DNA from: Dioscorea cayenensis subsp. rotundata | Lineage: Eukaryota > Streptophyta > Magnoliopsida > Dioscoreales > Dioscoreaceae | Length of the DNA stretch: 64,000 nt | Assembly (NCBI RefSeq): GCF_009730915.1 | Contig: NC_052475.1 | Location: 29,883,016 to 29,947,015, forward strand | Direction of reading: 5' to 3' | Shown: positions 39,618 through 52,800 of the stretch, one piece after another | How positions within the stretch are numbered: position 1 is the stretch's first letter | Layout of the letters: each line of letters opens with the position of its first letter | Translations under genes and position numbers: made by a program | Notes under the pieces: model-generated | Told to the model about the DNA's origin: nothing | Seen by the model: only the letters and a program-made list of their open reading frames with translations | Database searches by the model: none

Positions 39618-42600
39618 ATGGGGGTCGTCTCAATGGTCAGCGCGGCGGTGGTTTCGTTGCTGTTATGGTTCGCCGGAGTGGCGGCTGATGCGTCAGACCA
39701 CCGCTACAAGATCAACGACCCTGTTCCGCTCTATGCCAACAAGGTTGGCCCCTTCCATAACCCCAGGTTAGGGTTTTGTTCTTCGTGCTCTTTGGTCTCG
39801 GATCTGTCACTTTGTTTCCAGGATCTTTTTGATTTATGTGTTTTTTATTTGCTTTTGATCCGCTGGAAATGGAAGAAACGATGGATGTCTTGTTGGGGGT
39901 TTTTAGCTCGTGTTGCTGGAATGGGTGGATTGTTTTATTTTCTTGGTTTTTGATGTGTTTAGTGAGTTATTTAAGATTTGAATTCGGACAATAGAAATAT
40001 ATATGAAGTAATGTTAGTTTGTTTGCGTTTCGCTTCTGCTTCTCCTTTGGATGCTGTTTTCTCTAGATTGTTTGCTAAAATTTTAGTTTTTTGTTTGCGA
40101 TTTTTTTCGCATTCGATGATCTTACTTGTGACGTTTGGGGAATTTTTATTATTTTTTAACAGATTTGAGGAATCTTTGGATTTTTGGTGAGTTTGATAGT
40201 TATGATATCTGCTAGGGTGGTGATCAACAAGTTTATTAGTTGATTTTCTAGGCCTATGGTTGTGTTTTGCTTTCAATTGTTAATGTTTATGATGTAATTA
40301 ACTTGTGGAGTCCATGAATGTGTGCAAAATAAAATACAAGGAGACGAATTCTTTGGATAATATTTTGCTTAGGAAGCCATTTGGGAAGTAAAGGTTACAT
40401 CATTGAAGTTTTAGAGGAAGTTTGTATATACCTTTTTACCTTCACCATGATTTGTGAGATTTAAGAAATATTATATTGATAGAATGTATTGCCCTAATTG
40501 CACTTATTTTTCTCCTTTTTCAGTGAAACCTATCGGTACTTTGATCTCCCCTTCTGTTCTTCAGGTTGGCTTCTCATTTCAAGTTTGATAGCCTTCATTT
40601 CTTTCATTTTATTCTTTGTCGCGTAGCGCTATGGTTTCTTCATTAATTTGTCAAATTATGACAGAGGAAGTAAAGGATAAAACAGAAGCTCTTGGTGAAA
40701 TCTTGAATGGGGACCGACTGGTGGATGCTCCATACAAACTTTACTTCCGTGTTGAACAGAACTCAAAGTTGGCATGCAAAAAACACCTAACTAAGGATGA
40801 AGTGGCCCAATTCAGGAGTGCAGTCACAAAAGACTATTACTTCCAGATGTACTACGATGATCTTCCCATATGGGGGTTCATTGGGAAGGTTGACAAGGAG
40901 GGCAAGACTGATCCAAATGATCACAAATACTACCTTTACACCCATATTCACTTTGATGTCTACTATAACAATGACCGTGTGATAGAGATCAATGTCCGTA
41001 CGGATAACAATGCCATGGTGGATCTGACTGAGGATAAAGAGATTGATGTGGATTTTTTCTACTCGGTGAAGTGGAAGGAGACAGACACACCTTTTGAGAG
41101 GAGGATGGACTTGTACCAACAGTCTTCAGCAACGGCACACCACTTGGAGATCCATTGGTTCTCTATAATCAACTCATGTGTTACTGTCCTCCTTCTAACT
41201 GGATTTCTTGCCACAATTCTCATGCGGGTGCTGAAGAATGATTTTGTGAAGTATGATGTTTTCTAAACTCCCAAAACTTTCTTTTTTATCTATCTAGTTA
41301 TTTATTTATTTATTTTATTCTTTTGCCTTGTGGTTTTGCAAGCAATGTAAGTATATCACATATGAAACTAGAATTGCTTGAAGATTCTTTAGACACTTTA
41401 GAAGGGAATATTACTTAAATCAAATGATTAAAATGACATCCCTGATGCACAAACCTGACTGAATTTTTCTCTTACACTTTGGGATCTCCATTCTTATTGG
41501 CTTCGTTGTTGCTTGGTTCAGTGTGTCATGTCTGCACAAATCAATCTCAGTTTTTTCAGTATCAATGTTTCTTGTTTTGCTAATTTTTAATGTTAAAGGT
41601 ATGCTCATGATGAGGAGTCTGCTGATGACCAAGAAGAGACTGGATGGAAATATATCCATGGGGATGTCTTTAGGTTTCCGAAGCACAATTCAGTTTTTGC
41701 AGCTTGTGTTGGTTCTGGTACTCAGTTATTTGCACTGTAAGTATATTTGTCAAAACCATTTGGCTAAGAATTCTCACATATGACCGTAGCATAAAACTGT
41801 GATGCTAATGATTCTAGTTTATTGAGTACTATATGGTTTTGGATTGAATATAATGCAAACAAAGTTTTTTTTTGATTAATTTTTTCATTTTCTTTGCATT
41901 TGTTGCAGTGCAACTTTCATTTTTATTCTAGCCCTTGTTGGTGTTTTCTACCCCTACAACCGTGGAGCTCTTTTCACTGCATTGGTAGTCGTTTATGCAC
42001 TGACTTCAGGCATTGCTGGTTTTACTGCTACCACATTATATTGTCAGCTTGAAGGAACAAATTGGGTGCGACCACATGTCTTTAGGCTCAGCTTATTTAT
42101 CTATTTATTTTGCTAATTATCTATAAATATGTTAAGTGCTTCCGCATGCATTCTGCATCCATTAGTATATTATATGCATTTTTGCGCATGCGTTCTGCAT
42201 CCATTAGTATCTCATATGCATTTTTAGTAGAGTTTTTAACTGCTAATGCTTTGGTTTACCTTTTCTATTGGCAGGTGAGGAATCTGCTTTTGACGGGATG
42301 CTTATTTTGTGGGCCCTTGTTCTTGACATTCTGCTTCCTGAACACTGTTGCCATTGCTTATAATGCTACAGCTGCACTTCCGTTTGGCACCATTGTTGTA
42401 ATTGTTCTGATCTGGGCCCTTGTAACATCTCCTTTGCTTGTCTTGGGTGGAATTGCAGGAAAAAACAGCAAAGCAGAGTTCCAAGCTCCATGCCGCACTA
42501 CCAAGTATCCTAGAGAGATTCCACCATTGCCTTGGTATCGAAGCACTATCCCACAGATGGCCATGGCTGGTTTTCTGCCGTTCAGTGCAATCTATATTGA

Positions 42601-44541
42601 GCTCTACTACATATTTGTCAGTGTCTGGGGCCACAGAATTTATACAATCTATAGCATTCTCTTTATAGTTTTTATTATACTTCTCATCGTCACAGCCTTC
42701 ATTACTGTGGCATTGACTTACTTCCAACTTGCTGCAGAAGATCATGAATGGTGGTGGCGGTAAGTCTTGGTTCATTACTTCATTATCTTTTTTGATGTTT
42801 CTGCTTTATTCTCATTTTTTTTTATCATAATTAATGTGTAGGTAATTTTTTTTTCTTTTCTTAAGTGCAAGTAATTTTTATTTGATTTGAGATATAGCAT
42901 GAATACTCTAGTTCACCCAAGGAATGAGCATCTGAACAACAGATTCATCTACTTGCCTGTTAGGGTTCGCACAAACTCCCAACAAAGCCAAACATGCTTT
43001 TAGCTACTTTGTACTCCTGCCTTAATTTTGTATGAGATGTGATGTTACAGAGGTTTGTGCCTTCTTTTTGCATCCAACAAGCTTCTGTTGGTATTATGTC
43101 CTTGCATTTTTTTGTACTTCAGGCCTTTGAGTTTCTACCTTGTAACTATTCCTCCCATCTTGACCCAAACCTCCCCTAATGGAAATCTATATTGCATTGC
43201 TACAATCTTGCACCTTGTGATATCTACTATTTTTAATTCAATTATGGATGGTATCTATTCAACTACTACAAGCTGCTTTTAGAGATTAAAAAGTGAGAAT
43301 ATTAAGTAATGAATGAGATGTTAGAATTCAAAACTATCATGTTATATGCCACAACGAGATCTAAATAAGTGTTTCATGCCTTTTCTTCTCCAAATTTAAA
43401 ACAAATGGATGTTTTGATGACACAGTGAGGTATTGTAGGCCATTGTTTTTGGAGGATTGTAGAACATTGAAGATTAGCCAAGTCTCATAATTAGAGTACT
43501 GAATTGAAGGTTAATTTGTGCATAGACAGATATAATTCGATTATGGGTCAGCCCCTTTATGTATCTTCAAGTATTGAAGTTGGAAGTAAATGCTCTAGAG
43601 CTTTTTATTGATGGAATTGATACAAGGCAACTGAAAAGGCTCTTGAAGGTTGATAGTTGGAAGGATTCTTGTGTGGTGAAGGTGTTCTGTAATCCTTCTG
43701 GATGCAAGGAAGCGCAGACATGCTTCTATACTATGCTAAGTGTTGCGAGTTTTGTGGCTTGTCAATTAGGATGTTGGAAGCTGCGAAAGATGTTCAAAAC
43801 TAGTCTAATGTGTTTTACAAAATTGAATGTGGAATATTTAGCATATGTTAAACCACTGGATTAGAAATCTTTAGAGAAGGGGGTTGAGTGTTATTGTCTA
43901 GAGTTTGTTGCAAGCATTGGATTAATCTATTATAACCTTTTGCCTTGCACAGCTATAATTCAGGATTTTACTCTTTCTGCAAAACTTGTCCAACGCAGTA
44001 CAAGTTATGTGACCAGTCAAATATCTGATATTAGTTCAAATATGGCTAAGTTTGGACATACTTATTTAATTACCTGTTTAGTTCCCTTGACACCTAACCA
44101 TTGTTGTCAGCACCTTCATTCCTGCTGCTTGGTTATTCTATACTGTAAGAACCTGGTAAAAATTAATGTTTAGGTTTGCTTCCAAGATTACTCTATGTGA
44201 TCATAAGACACCATGCTAAAGCTGTAGCACAAGCACGAGCAATCATCCATGTTAATCCTTTTGTTCTTTGATATCTGTAAAAGGATAATTCCTAGCGGCA
44301 TGTCTGATTGCTTCTGTGCAGGTCTTTCCTATGCGGTGGATCAACAGGGTTATTCGTCTATGGATATTGCTTGTACTATTATTATGCTCGGTCAGACATG
44401 TCAGGCTTCATGCAAACCTCTTTCTTCTTCGGGTACATGGCTTGCATATGCTATGGTTTTTTCCTTATGCTTGGGATGGTTGGCTTCCGTGCTGCATTGC
44501 TGTTTGTCCGGCACATCTACCGTTCTATCAAGTGCGAGTAG
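39618..44541 (+). CDS. Transmembrane 9 superfamily (EMP70/nonaspanin) protein, complete, 7 exons
   Basis: A Golgi/endosome multispanning protein of the plant TMN family, thought to act in membrane-protein sorting. Exons: 39618-39766, 40524-40564, 40665-41250, 41599-41736, 41909-42065, 42275-42759, 44322-44541. They sum to 1776 nt, 591 residues, in phase. The N terminus (MVSAAVVSLLLWFAGVAADA) is a signal peptide. A lumenal domain follows with YYFQMYYDDLPIWGFIGKVD and YLYTHIHFDVYYNNDRVIEI. The cytosolic loop EETGWKYIHGDVFRFPK separates the first of nine membrane segments from the rest. The C terminus FVRHIYRSIKCE fits the KXD/E signal that retains these proteins in the Golgi through COPI. By recollection it is closest to Arabidopsis TMN2/TMN3. 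The ATG at 39618 is chosen because a signal peptide follows at once; no ATG lies in frame just upstream. Confidence 0.94.
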
Positions 44542-46530
44542 CCCAAAGAAAATCCAGATCAAGTTTGCTACAATAACTCCTTTTGTTGATCCATGTTATT
44601 ATGCTTCAGTTATTGTGGCGAAGGGTGATATGCGGTGGAAATCTTTCCATGTCTATATTCTGCTAAGCCTGTGAAAACATAGACCTGTTGTTTTGTTTTA
44701 GCTTTGGAGAAGTTTGCAGTTCTAATCAGTATCTGTTAATATTTTGGAACCCCTGAAGGAATTAGTTTGCTTTATTGCCTACAAATTAGGGCACTTGCAT
44801 TGATATCTAGAATTTTGGCACCGATGTTTGAAGTAAAATGACTTAATATGGGGAGATGTTGCACAGGTTAGGATTGGGTTTGATTGTTTGTCTGTTTATC
44901 TGTTTTTACCTTTCTGCCCTTTGAAAATATTAGATTTGTAATTTAGTTTTTTTAAAATTAGTTTATTATGTGTAGGTTTTATTTGGTCATTCTACATATG
45001 ATATAAATATTTTATACCACGTGATTGTGAAATTTAGGGCATGTAAAATAATTTTTTTGTATGGAATTTTCTTTAAATATATTACTTTAAAAAAACACCC
45101 TTACCTCTTACAACTACGCTCAAAAGCCTATTTTCTTTAGAAATTATCATATTTTCAGATTTGCAAAATGTTCATCTCAAATCTTAACATTTTTATTTAT
45201 ATTTAAATAATTAAATTGTATAAAAAAAAGTTGGTAGAAACAACTTTATGCAGTGGTAGAAAATATGAGTAAATCAAAGCTAAGTTATACTTTCCAAATT
45301 GTGATCAATTTGTTTGTAAGAAGACAAACTTCGCCTTTTAAATTCTAATTTTATGGCTGACACTTACCAGCACATGACATGCTTAAAAATGAATGGTGAA
45401 CAAAATTATGAGGAAGCATATAAATAATAACTAACTGCAAAAGTTGATGCTTTATTTTACACAATTTAAAATTTAGTGCCTGGCAAGTATTTCTAGATGT
45501 TTTACAAAATATTCTGGTCAAAAGTAAAGTAAAAAGGACAAAGGTAGCAGTTATAATAATAAAAAAAAACTTTTTTTTAATATTGTTTTATCCTCCCAAT
45601 AACTAATCAAGGATTTACTTATACTAGTTAATTAATATTTCCATAAATAAGAAGAGTATTTCTGAATTTAATAAAGGGGATTTGTAATTTACAATGAAAA
45701 GTAAAGGCTGGTAATCTGAAGATATAACTAATCCTTATTCAGAACATTATTTCGAACCATTTCTATACCAAATTAATTTTATTTTCCACACAAATATAAT
45801 ATTAAATTAACTATTTGGCTATTACTTTATTTTATGTTTTTCAGTAACTTCGACCATAATAAATAGAATAAACAAGTAAATATCTAAATTATTTAAAAAA
45901 AAATACGCACACACACACACACAATTAAAAGATTTGATCAACCATAATATTGTTGTAGCATGATATTATTTAAAAAAAAAAACATTTTATGTGAAGCTTT
46001 TTTTATTTTGGGTAAATTACTTCCTAAACCATTTAATTTAGACTAAATTCTTAATCAGCTCATCTATTTTCAACTTTATCAATTAAAATTTGTAATTCTA
46101 AATTCAATTTAACATACATATGTTGCCCAATTTACCCTTAATAGATTTTTTTTTTGTTAAAAAACAAATTATCTAAAAACTTTTAATAAATTTTCAAAGA
46201 AAACTCTCAAATTCTAAATTATTTTTTTTATTAGATTAAAAAAAAAAATCTAAAAAAAAAATAAATCAAAATCAAAATCAAAATTGTGGGTGTTCAACAA
46301 GGTATGTCCCACTGCAACAAAGTTAATGGATAAGTATCAACTCTCTTTTTGGACCAACATGTGTCTCTCTCTGCTCATCACACATAGATCCAAAATGGAA
46401 ACCCTAATCTTCATGCTTTGCCTTCTCTCTTTTTCCAACAACCTTATTTATTAATTATTATTATTATTTAAAATAAAAATAAAAATAAAAATTTCTTATT
46501 TATTCCTCATTTTACCTATTTTTATTAATT
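44542..46530. other. AT-rich intergenic DNA between TM9 and BPC genes
   Basis: The left part presumably holds the TM9 3' UTR. The rest is A/T tracts with a short (CA)n run at about 45908-45922. No gene is seen. Confidence 0.55.
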
Positions 46531-46532
46531 CC

Positions 46533-46542
46533 TTTATATATA
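46533..46542 (+). promoter_or_regulatory. Candidate TATA box of the BPC gene
   Basis: TTTATATATACATGG stands about 30 bp before the start of a CT-rich stretch. The stretch reads as the untranslated first exon ending at the donor CAAG|GTAAGT (46704/46705). Confidence 0.5.
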
Positions 46543-46606
46543 CATGGAAAAATCTATCCATCTTCTTCTCTCTCCTCTCTCTTCTCTGTCTCTCTCATAC
46601 CCACGC

Positions 46607-46614
46607 AAACCCTA
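46607..46614 (+). promoter_or_regulatory. Telo-box in BPC leader
   Basis: AAACCCTA within the predicted first exon, between two CT-rich tracts. Confidence 0.4.
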
Positions 46615-46639
46615 GACTCTTCTGTCTCTCTCCTCTCTC

Positions 46640-46643
46640 CTCT

Positions 46644-46700
<57 letters not shown>
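46640..46700. repeat. (CT)n / GAGA repeat in BPC 5' leader
   Basis: About 60 bp of nearly pure CT dinucleotides, inside a larger CT-rich region from 46560. GA/CT repeats are the binding site of the BPC family encoded just downstream. Confidence 0.9.
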
Positions 46701-46704
46701 CAAG

Positions 46705-47514
46705 GTAAGTATTAAGATTCTCTCCTTCGTTTTCTTCTTTCAAAGAGAAAGAAATAAAGCCCTAAATGGCCAATTTTTCCGACATTTTTACACCTTGTTT
46801 TTTATTTGGTTCTTTTTGTTTTGAAGTTTTGATTTTGAAAGATCCCGTCTTTGGAACGGTGAAAGGTTCAATCTTTTGGGGTTAATCGAGGAATGAGGAT
46901 CGTTTTGGGGGATAAATTTGGGATTTTTATGTGCATGCATTTGGTTGTTGTTTTTGGTTTTGGAGATTAGGGTTTTCTTTTGATATGGGTTGATTTTCTT
47001 GGGTAGATCACTACCTTTTCGTTTGGTTGATTTGGTGCTTGAGTTTTGGTTCTGGATCTGTTTCGTTAGATGGGTTTTTCTTTGGTTTGATCTGAAGGTG
47101 CAATGTAGTTATTATTGTTATTTTTTTATGATAGGTTTTGCTGAGCTCTTGATTTGTGTTCCAAAGTTTAATTTTTGTTGAACATTTCCTTGTCTTTCCT
47201 TCAGATTTGATCTGTTTTGTAAGAGTTTGAATGCGTTTGACGAGATTTAGATTATAGGGTTTGTTCAGAAGAATGAATGTGGTCGATGAGCTTATTAGAA
47301 TCATTGTTTATTTGCTCCTTTGTTGATACTCTGAGAGCATTTATAAGATTAGGGTTTACTCGTAGATTTATTATTTTCTTTTGTCTGAATTTTAGGTTTG
47401 GATATTGGTGCATCAATACTGCAATGTTCTTCTCTAAAGATGCCATCTTCTATGCTAACTGTTTCTTAATTTAATTCAATTTTTGTCCCTAAAAGATTGA
47501 ATTTTTTTTTTTAG
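46705..47514 (+). other. Predicted 5' UTR intron of the BPC gene
   Basis: A strong donor GTAAGT at 46705 and a polypyrimidine tract with TTTTTTTTTTAG at 47514 define an 810-bp intron of T-rich DNA. A second possible acceptor is GATTTAG at 47588. Either leaves the ATG at 47622 as the first in the final exon. Confidence 0.5.
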
Positions 47515-47621
47515 GTTTTGTTAGAGTACTTGTGCAAATGGGTTGATTGAAGCCAGTGAGAAAAAGCTCATTGTTTCCACTGATTTAGGTCAAGTTTGGA
47601 GGTTCTTCCAACTCTCCATTC

Positions 47622-48425
47622 ATGGATGACAGTTTCCGGAATTGGTCCTACTATGAGCAACCAATGAAGGGAAACCTAGGGCTGCAGCTTATGCCCTCAG
47701 TTGTGGAGAGAGACACCAAACCTCTCCTTCCCAATGGATCTTTTATGCAGCATCCTGACTCTTCTGTTCCAATGGAGTTCATTAGGGATCATTGGATGCA
47801 CCACAATAGAGATACCAAAATGCACCATGGTCTCCCCATGAACCATAACTACCATGTCCTTACTGATCCACCGGTCACCAATACTCTCCAAATGCTTCAG
47901 CCTACTGATGCTCTTAAGGATGATAAACTTCCAACGGTAGAAGATTCTGTTGCTAGGAATGATGCACCATTGAAGAAAAGGTCACAGGGCCGCGCTAGCA
48001 AGGCGCCAAAGGTGAAGAAGCCAAAGAAGGCAAACGATTTGAGAGATGCAGAGATGACTGGTTCGGCGCCACGTGGGAGGACTGTGAAGAATACTAATAC
48101 TAGTTTGGTCATCAATGGGATCAATTTAGACATATCGGGGATTCCTACGCCTGTCTGTTCTTGCACTGGTACCCCTCAACAATGCTACCGTTGGGGTGTT
48201 GGTGGTTGGCAGTCTGCTTGCTGTACCACTAGCATTTCCATGTACCCTCTTCCGATGAGTACCAAGAGGAGGGGTGCTCGCATTGCAGGGAGGAAGATGA
48301 GCCAAGGAGCTTTTAAGAAGGTGCTGGAGAGGCTGGCAAGTGAGGGGCAAAACCTTTCTAACCCAATTGACTTGAAGACTTTCTGGGCTAAGCATGGTAC
48401 CAACAAGTTTGTTACCATTAGGTAA
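47622..48425 (+). CDS. BASIC PENTACYSTEINE (BBR/BPC) GAGA-binding transcription factor, class I
   Basis: A nuclear transcription factor that binds GA/CT repeats and works with Polycomb complexes in plants. One coding exon, 267 residues, complete. The N terminus MDDSFRNWSYYEQPMKGNLGLQL is the class I signature. A lysine-rich nuclear-localisation segment spans residues 118-137 (KKR...KAPKVKKPKK). The C-terminal DNA-binding domain has exactly five conserved cysteines (179, 181, 188, 200, 201) in CSCTGTPQQCYRWG and GWQSACCTT. It ends with the invariant WAKHGTNKFVTIR. By recollection it is closest to Arabidopsis BPC1/BPC2. The leader is spliced and carries a long CT repeat, which suggests self-regulation. 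Confidence 0.95.
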   Translation: MDDSFRNWSYYEQPMKGNLGLQLMPSVVERDTKPLLPNGSFMQHPDSSVPMEFIRDHWMHHNRDTKMHHGLPMNHNYHVLTDPPVTNTLQMLQPTDALKDDKLPTVEDSVARNDAPLKKRSQGRASKAPKVKKPKKANDLRDAEMTGSAPRGRTVKNTNTSLVINGINLDISGIPTPVCSCTGTPQQCYRWGVGGWQSACCTTSISMYPLPMSTKRRGARIAGRKMSQGAFKKVLERLASEGQNLSNPIDLKTFWAKHGTNKFVTIR

Positions 48426-49854
48426 GAAATGTAGCATGTCTATCAACTTTGCTAGGCTTGACCTCTGCGTTTAGTCAGCGTTTTGCGCGAATCGTTGGCT
48501 GGTGTTGAGGTTCCCTAATTAGTTTGTAGTCTTTTCTCATCCAAATTTACATGCATTTTGCGGTTCAGACATTTGGATTATCTGAAATGTTATTTTTTTT
48601 TACCTTGTTGTTTGCTATTTTCTTTTTTGGATCGATCTTGGTAACAGATAGACAGTATTCTCACTTCACTCTCTCTCTGACCAATGTTTTGGTGATGTTC
48701 TTCATGGTAATTCTCTTATTTTGTTATGTCATGTGTCTATATCATTTCCAATTTAGAACTTTGAGTTACAAAGTTCTTTACTAAAAGTCATTGCATTAGT
48801 GTTGGTTCTGGTTTGTGGTGTATAAAGCTTATGAGAAGGAGATGATCCTATGTTTTATTGTAGTAAATTCTTTATTCATTATGCTAGTAATTGATGCAGA
48901 AATAAACTTGCAGATCTACAAATCAAAGCAACAATCTATTGCCAAAATTAGTGTGAAAAACCAGGTAGATTGTAATGGTAAAATAGTACGAAATGTTACA
49001 CTCTCTAGACCTTTCCTGTTTCTTCTCATTGTATTACCATGCAAGAGTAACTAAGAACCACCATGTGCAAGAGAGATAAGGCAGGAACCAAATGTATAGA
49101 TTTGTTGCTACAACTAGGTAATGTTTCTGCATAATTAGCATCATCCAATTAATATGACCTTTTTTAAGCATTAGCTATAGAGTTGTAAATCTGCATAATT
49201 GAGATTTCCTATTCTACTTCATTGTTGTTGTTGACGTCAAGAACAAGTAGGCATCTATCTCTTAGCATGTTCTCTATCAAGTCATCTGGTTTCATTTATC
49301 ATTACAGCAAAACATGGAGAACAGGGAGGCCTTCCTAATGGTCTAGAGTCTGTCCATGTGTGGTTTGTTCTGTGTTTCTTTCACTGTTATTGCACAAGGT
49401 TTTATAGAATTGAAAGTAGTGGTGCTTTCTTTATCTGTGAGTCTCTAAATTTTTTATCCTTTGTAATTCAGTAAAGCTAAAAAGTATGTAGGCTGAAAAC
49501 TTCATGGCAATTTTATGCATGCAATGTTTGCAGTTTCTTGTATTCTCAGATTCTTTACTCTGCATTTCAACCAAATAAAACAGATTCTCTTGTTTTGCCC
49601 CCTGTTTTTTTCTATCAATTTTGTTGGTCTTTATGACAGGAAAATAGAAGAAGTGAGGCAAATAGATGAATGGTAAAAGAATGAGCTGAAACTGCTTTAC
49701 GATTATTGCAAACTTGTTCACATATTAATATGCATTTACATACACAGCACCTTAAAACTGCATCCTAAACAAATTGAGACTGCAACACAATCATTAGAAG
49801 TTCTAAATTCCATGTTAGAACAATACTGTACAGTTTTAATTCATTTCTGTCAAT
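48426..49854. other. Intergenic DNA between convergent BPC and MAP65 genes
   Basis: No coding signal. It likely holds both 3' untranslated regions. Confidence 0.5.
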
Positions 49855-52800
49855 CTAAATCTGAAGTTGAGCATGAAAACCAAACCCGAGTTCTGACCCG
49901 CTTAGTGATGCAGACGATGATGAGGTATCCTCTTTTGATAAAGCAACAAAGTTAAATGGTGTCGTCGAAAACCTTCCCCTTGGACCAGAGTAGGAATGGG
50001 GAGTGAGCAGCTCCGGTGTTCTGCCACCAAAGGAGTTCCGTCGGACCATGGGGGTCATGAATCCACTCCCATTTATCTTGCTTTTTCTCGGGCTTGGTTT
50101 AGATCCATATATTGATTCCTTTTCAGCAAGAAGCAAACTTTGTAGTTTTTTCTGATCCTGCAACCATCCAATGACAGTATAAGAAAGTTGACAACACAAA
50201 TACTAATTCTTTCTTGTAATCAAAATTACCCGAAGTAGTTTTTTCTGCTGTTCTTTCTTCAACCTACTAAGTTTATATTCCTCCAAAATCGACACCAATC
50301 GTACCTATAGAATCACAAACCTCACAAGTTTTACCAATCTGTTGAAAGAGAATATGATAACAAAAAGCAAATATTAAATGGAAAGATAAAGGAAAAGAAA
50401 ACTCACACCATCATAAAAGAAAGGCATATTATGCTCATCCTCCCAGACAAATGTTCTGGTTATAAGATTGTCAACCATAGCTGAAACAAATTCTTCAATT
50501 AACTTCTGGAAAGTCTCGATAGAAAGACGTGTATACTATTTACCTGGCAGCTTACTGATGATCACTCTTGCCTTCTCTGCCCGCTTTAGATTCAAATGAG
50601 CTCCTCTTCCAGCCATATACCTATTCTCATCCTGCACCTTGAAACATTTCATATATTAACACCCACTTCATATGATAATGCAGGTAAAAGATTGTAAAAT
50701 GAAAATGCTATCTACCTGATTGTATTCATCAAGCCAATTTTCCTCATCACAAGAAGCCATCCATTTGTTTATCTTGTCCATAATTTCTTTCCTACTTAGA
50801 ACTTCTTCCTTTGCTTTCAGTATCTGTGCCTCAATGGTGGCCACAAGCTCAGAAGAATCAACGAGATCTAAAATCACAATGCAGTTAGATGATAAACAAA
50901 CACTGGATTTGTTGCAAATGCTTGGACAACATGATTCATACCAGACTCTATTAATGCAATACACTTCTCAAGTGAAGTGCTCATATCAGGTTCAAGATGT
51001 GCTTCTCTACATATCTCTTCCAGCTCAAGTCTCCTCTTCAGTACAATTTCCTTCATTCTGCTAGTCTTCAGTTCTGTCAGCCTTTGAACCTCGGCTTCAG
51101 CCTGTCAAGAGTATGATAACAGGCATATAAACAGCTTGTTTTCAATACTTTCATGGTGTATGGTGAATATGTTCCACACCTGCTCTATTGTTTCTAGAGA
51201 GAGTACTTCGGTAAGTGTGGCGTTCTGGTTCAGTGATCCAACGATGCATGTAAGTTTCTCAAAAGGCTTCCTTTCTTGTTCTGATGAATCCATCATATTC
51301 CACAGCTTCAGCAATGATTCCATGGTTTCTCGCAACTATACACCAAGCATGGATTAATGAAATATGACAAAGATTTAAGGACTAGATTTGGATCTGTATA
51401 CAGTAAAAGAAAAGAGAATTATTTACCTTCCGCAGTCGAACTTCTTTCTCCTTCTTTAATTTCAAAACTACTTGAGTTAGACCATCTAAAATGGAATCAC
51501 TGATATATGTGTATCGCTCTAAACCTGCCTCATGCAGACTGGGATGCACTTCATCAACAATCTTCCGAAAGTCAAGTCCTAGAACCGCGCAGAGTGAATG
51601 GATGTCATTAACACACTCAAGAACTTTGTGAAGACGGTCGGACTGAAATCAATATGTTGTATTGTCAGATGTCATGAAAAATTGATTATTATGAAACCAT
51701 CAATATTTGCGGAGAAGAAAAAAGAACATGCAGTGATATTCATCTGAAAACTGTAACATGCTTTAAGAAGTTGTATACCTTCTCCTAATGTGATAAATTG
51801 ATAATGGTTTGGAAATTCTTTACTGTTTGAATTAAGGTGAAGCAGCAAGATATTTCTGTATTTTGAATAAATCATAAGTCAGTTCATACAGCAATAGCTC
51901 TAGATTATCACATTGTAGATTGAACAAATTTAGTGCCGTGCCATTATCAGGTAAATGTAAGATTACAAAAAGGATACTAGAAAATAAACCATTTCTGAAA
52001 GCTAACTACTATGATCTCCTTCAGAATTTAATCTCATCATTGACTTACTCGAAAACTCAAAGCACTATTACTTTTGCATTTTTGAGTCTAGAGATATGGA
52101 GAATTAAGAAATCGTGTTTTCAACCAACTTGGGACACAGTAGAAGAAATACCTTCTCTTTCTGCAGGACTTGAAGTTGTGTTTGGCAATCATTGAGCTTC
52201 CTTAACGATAGATCATGTTCATGTTCCTCGATATTGAAGGAACTGTTACTAGTATTACTTTCACTGCAGTATCCTGCTATCTCCATACGAAGCTTCCTGA
52301 TTTGTAATGACACAACAGAGAACTGCTTCACACGTTCCTCTTTCCTTACTCTCAGATCTTCTAGTAGCGGAGTAACCAAAGCAAGTCGCTTCTTCAATGA
52401 TGATGACTTTTTCTCCATCTGTATTCACAAGTTAGATAAGCATTTTTTTTTCCAATCCTAATCAACAAAGAAAAAGAAATATCTCATTAGCCATGGGGGA
52501 TGAGTAATTAATCTTTTAAACCTAAGGTTTTCCCCTGGACTTATAATCTCGTCCAAGTTGCTCCACAACTGTCCCATCTTGTGTTTGTATAGTATAATGA
52601 TCACTGGCTTACTCCAAAAAACTGACAAGTTTATCAACATAGTGATGACAGTAATTTGTATCAAACAGATGTACATTACACATCATTATGCCTTAGTTAT
52701 TAAAGTGAGTTAGCATTCATAAATATTTCAGGCAAGAGAATCAACTCAACATGAAGAGGATATATATTTTTGGTATTGATTACCTTGGACCACAATCATG

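Noticed and set aside
42302..42775. 157-codon antisense frame opposite TM9 exon 6
   Set aside because: A shadow of a membrane-protein exon, with no recognisable domain.
44249..44674. 141-codon frame overlapping the last TM9 exon
   Set aside because: It is out of frame with the conserved C terminus, which ends properly at 44541.
46008..46150. Inverted GGGTAAATT motifs suggesting another MITE
   Set aside because: Only nine bases match, there is no target duplication, and the flanks are low-complexity.
47897..48446. Long antisense open frames opposite the BPC gene
   Set aside because: They mirror the coding bias of the sense gene and show no protein family character.
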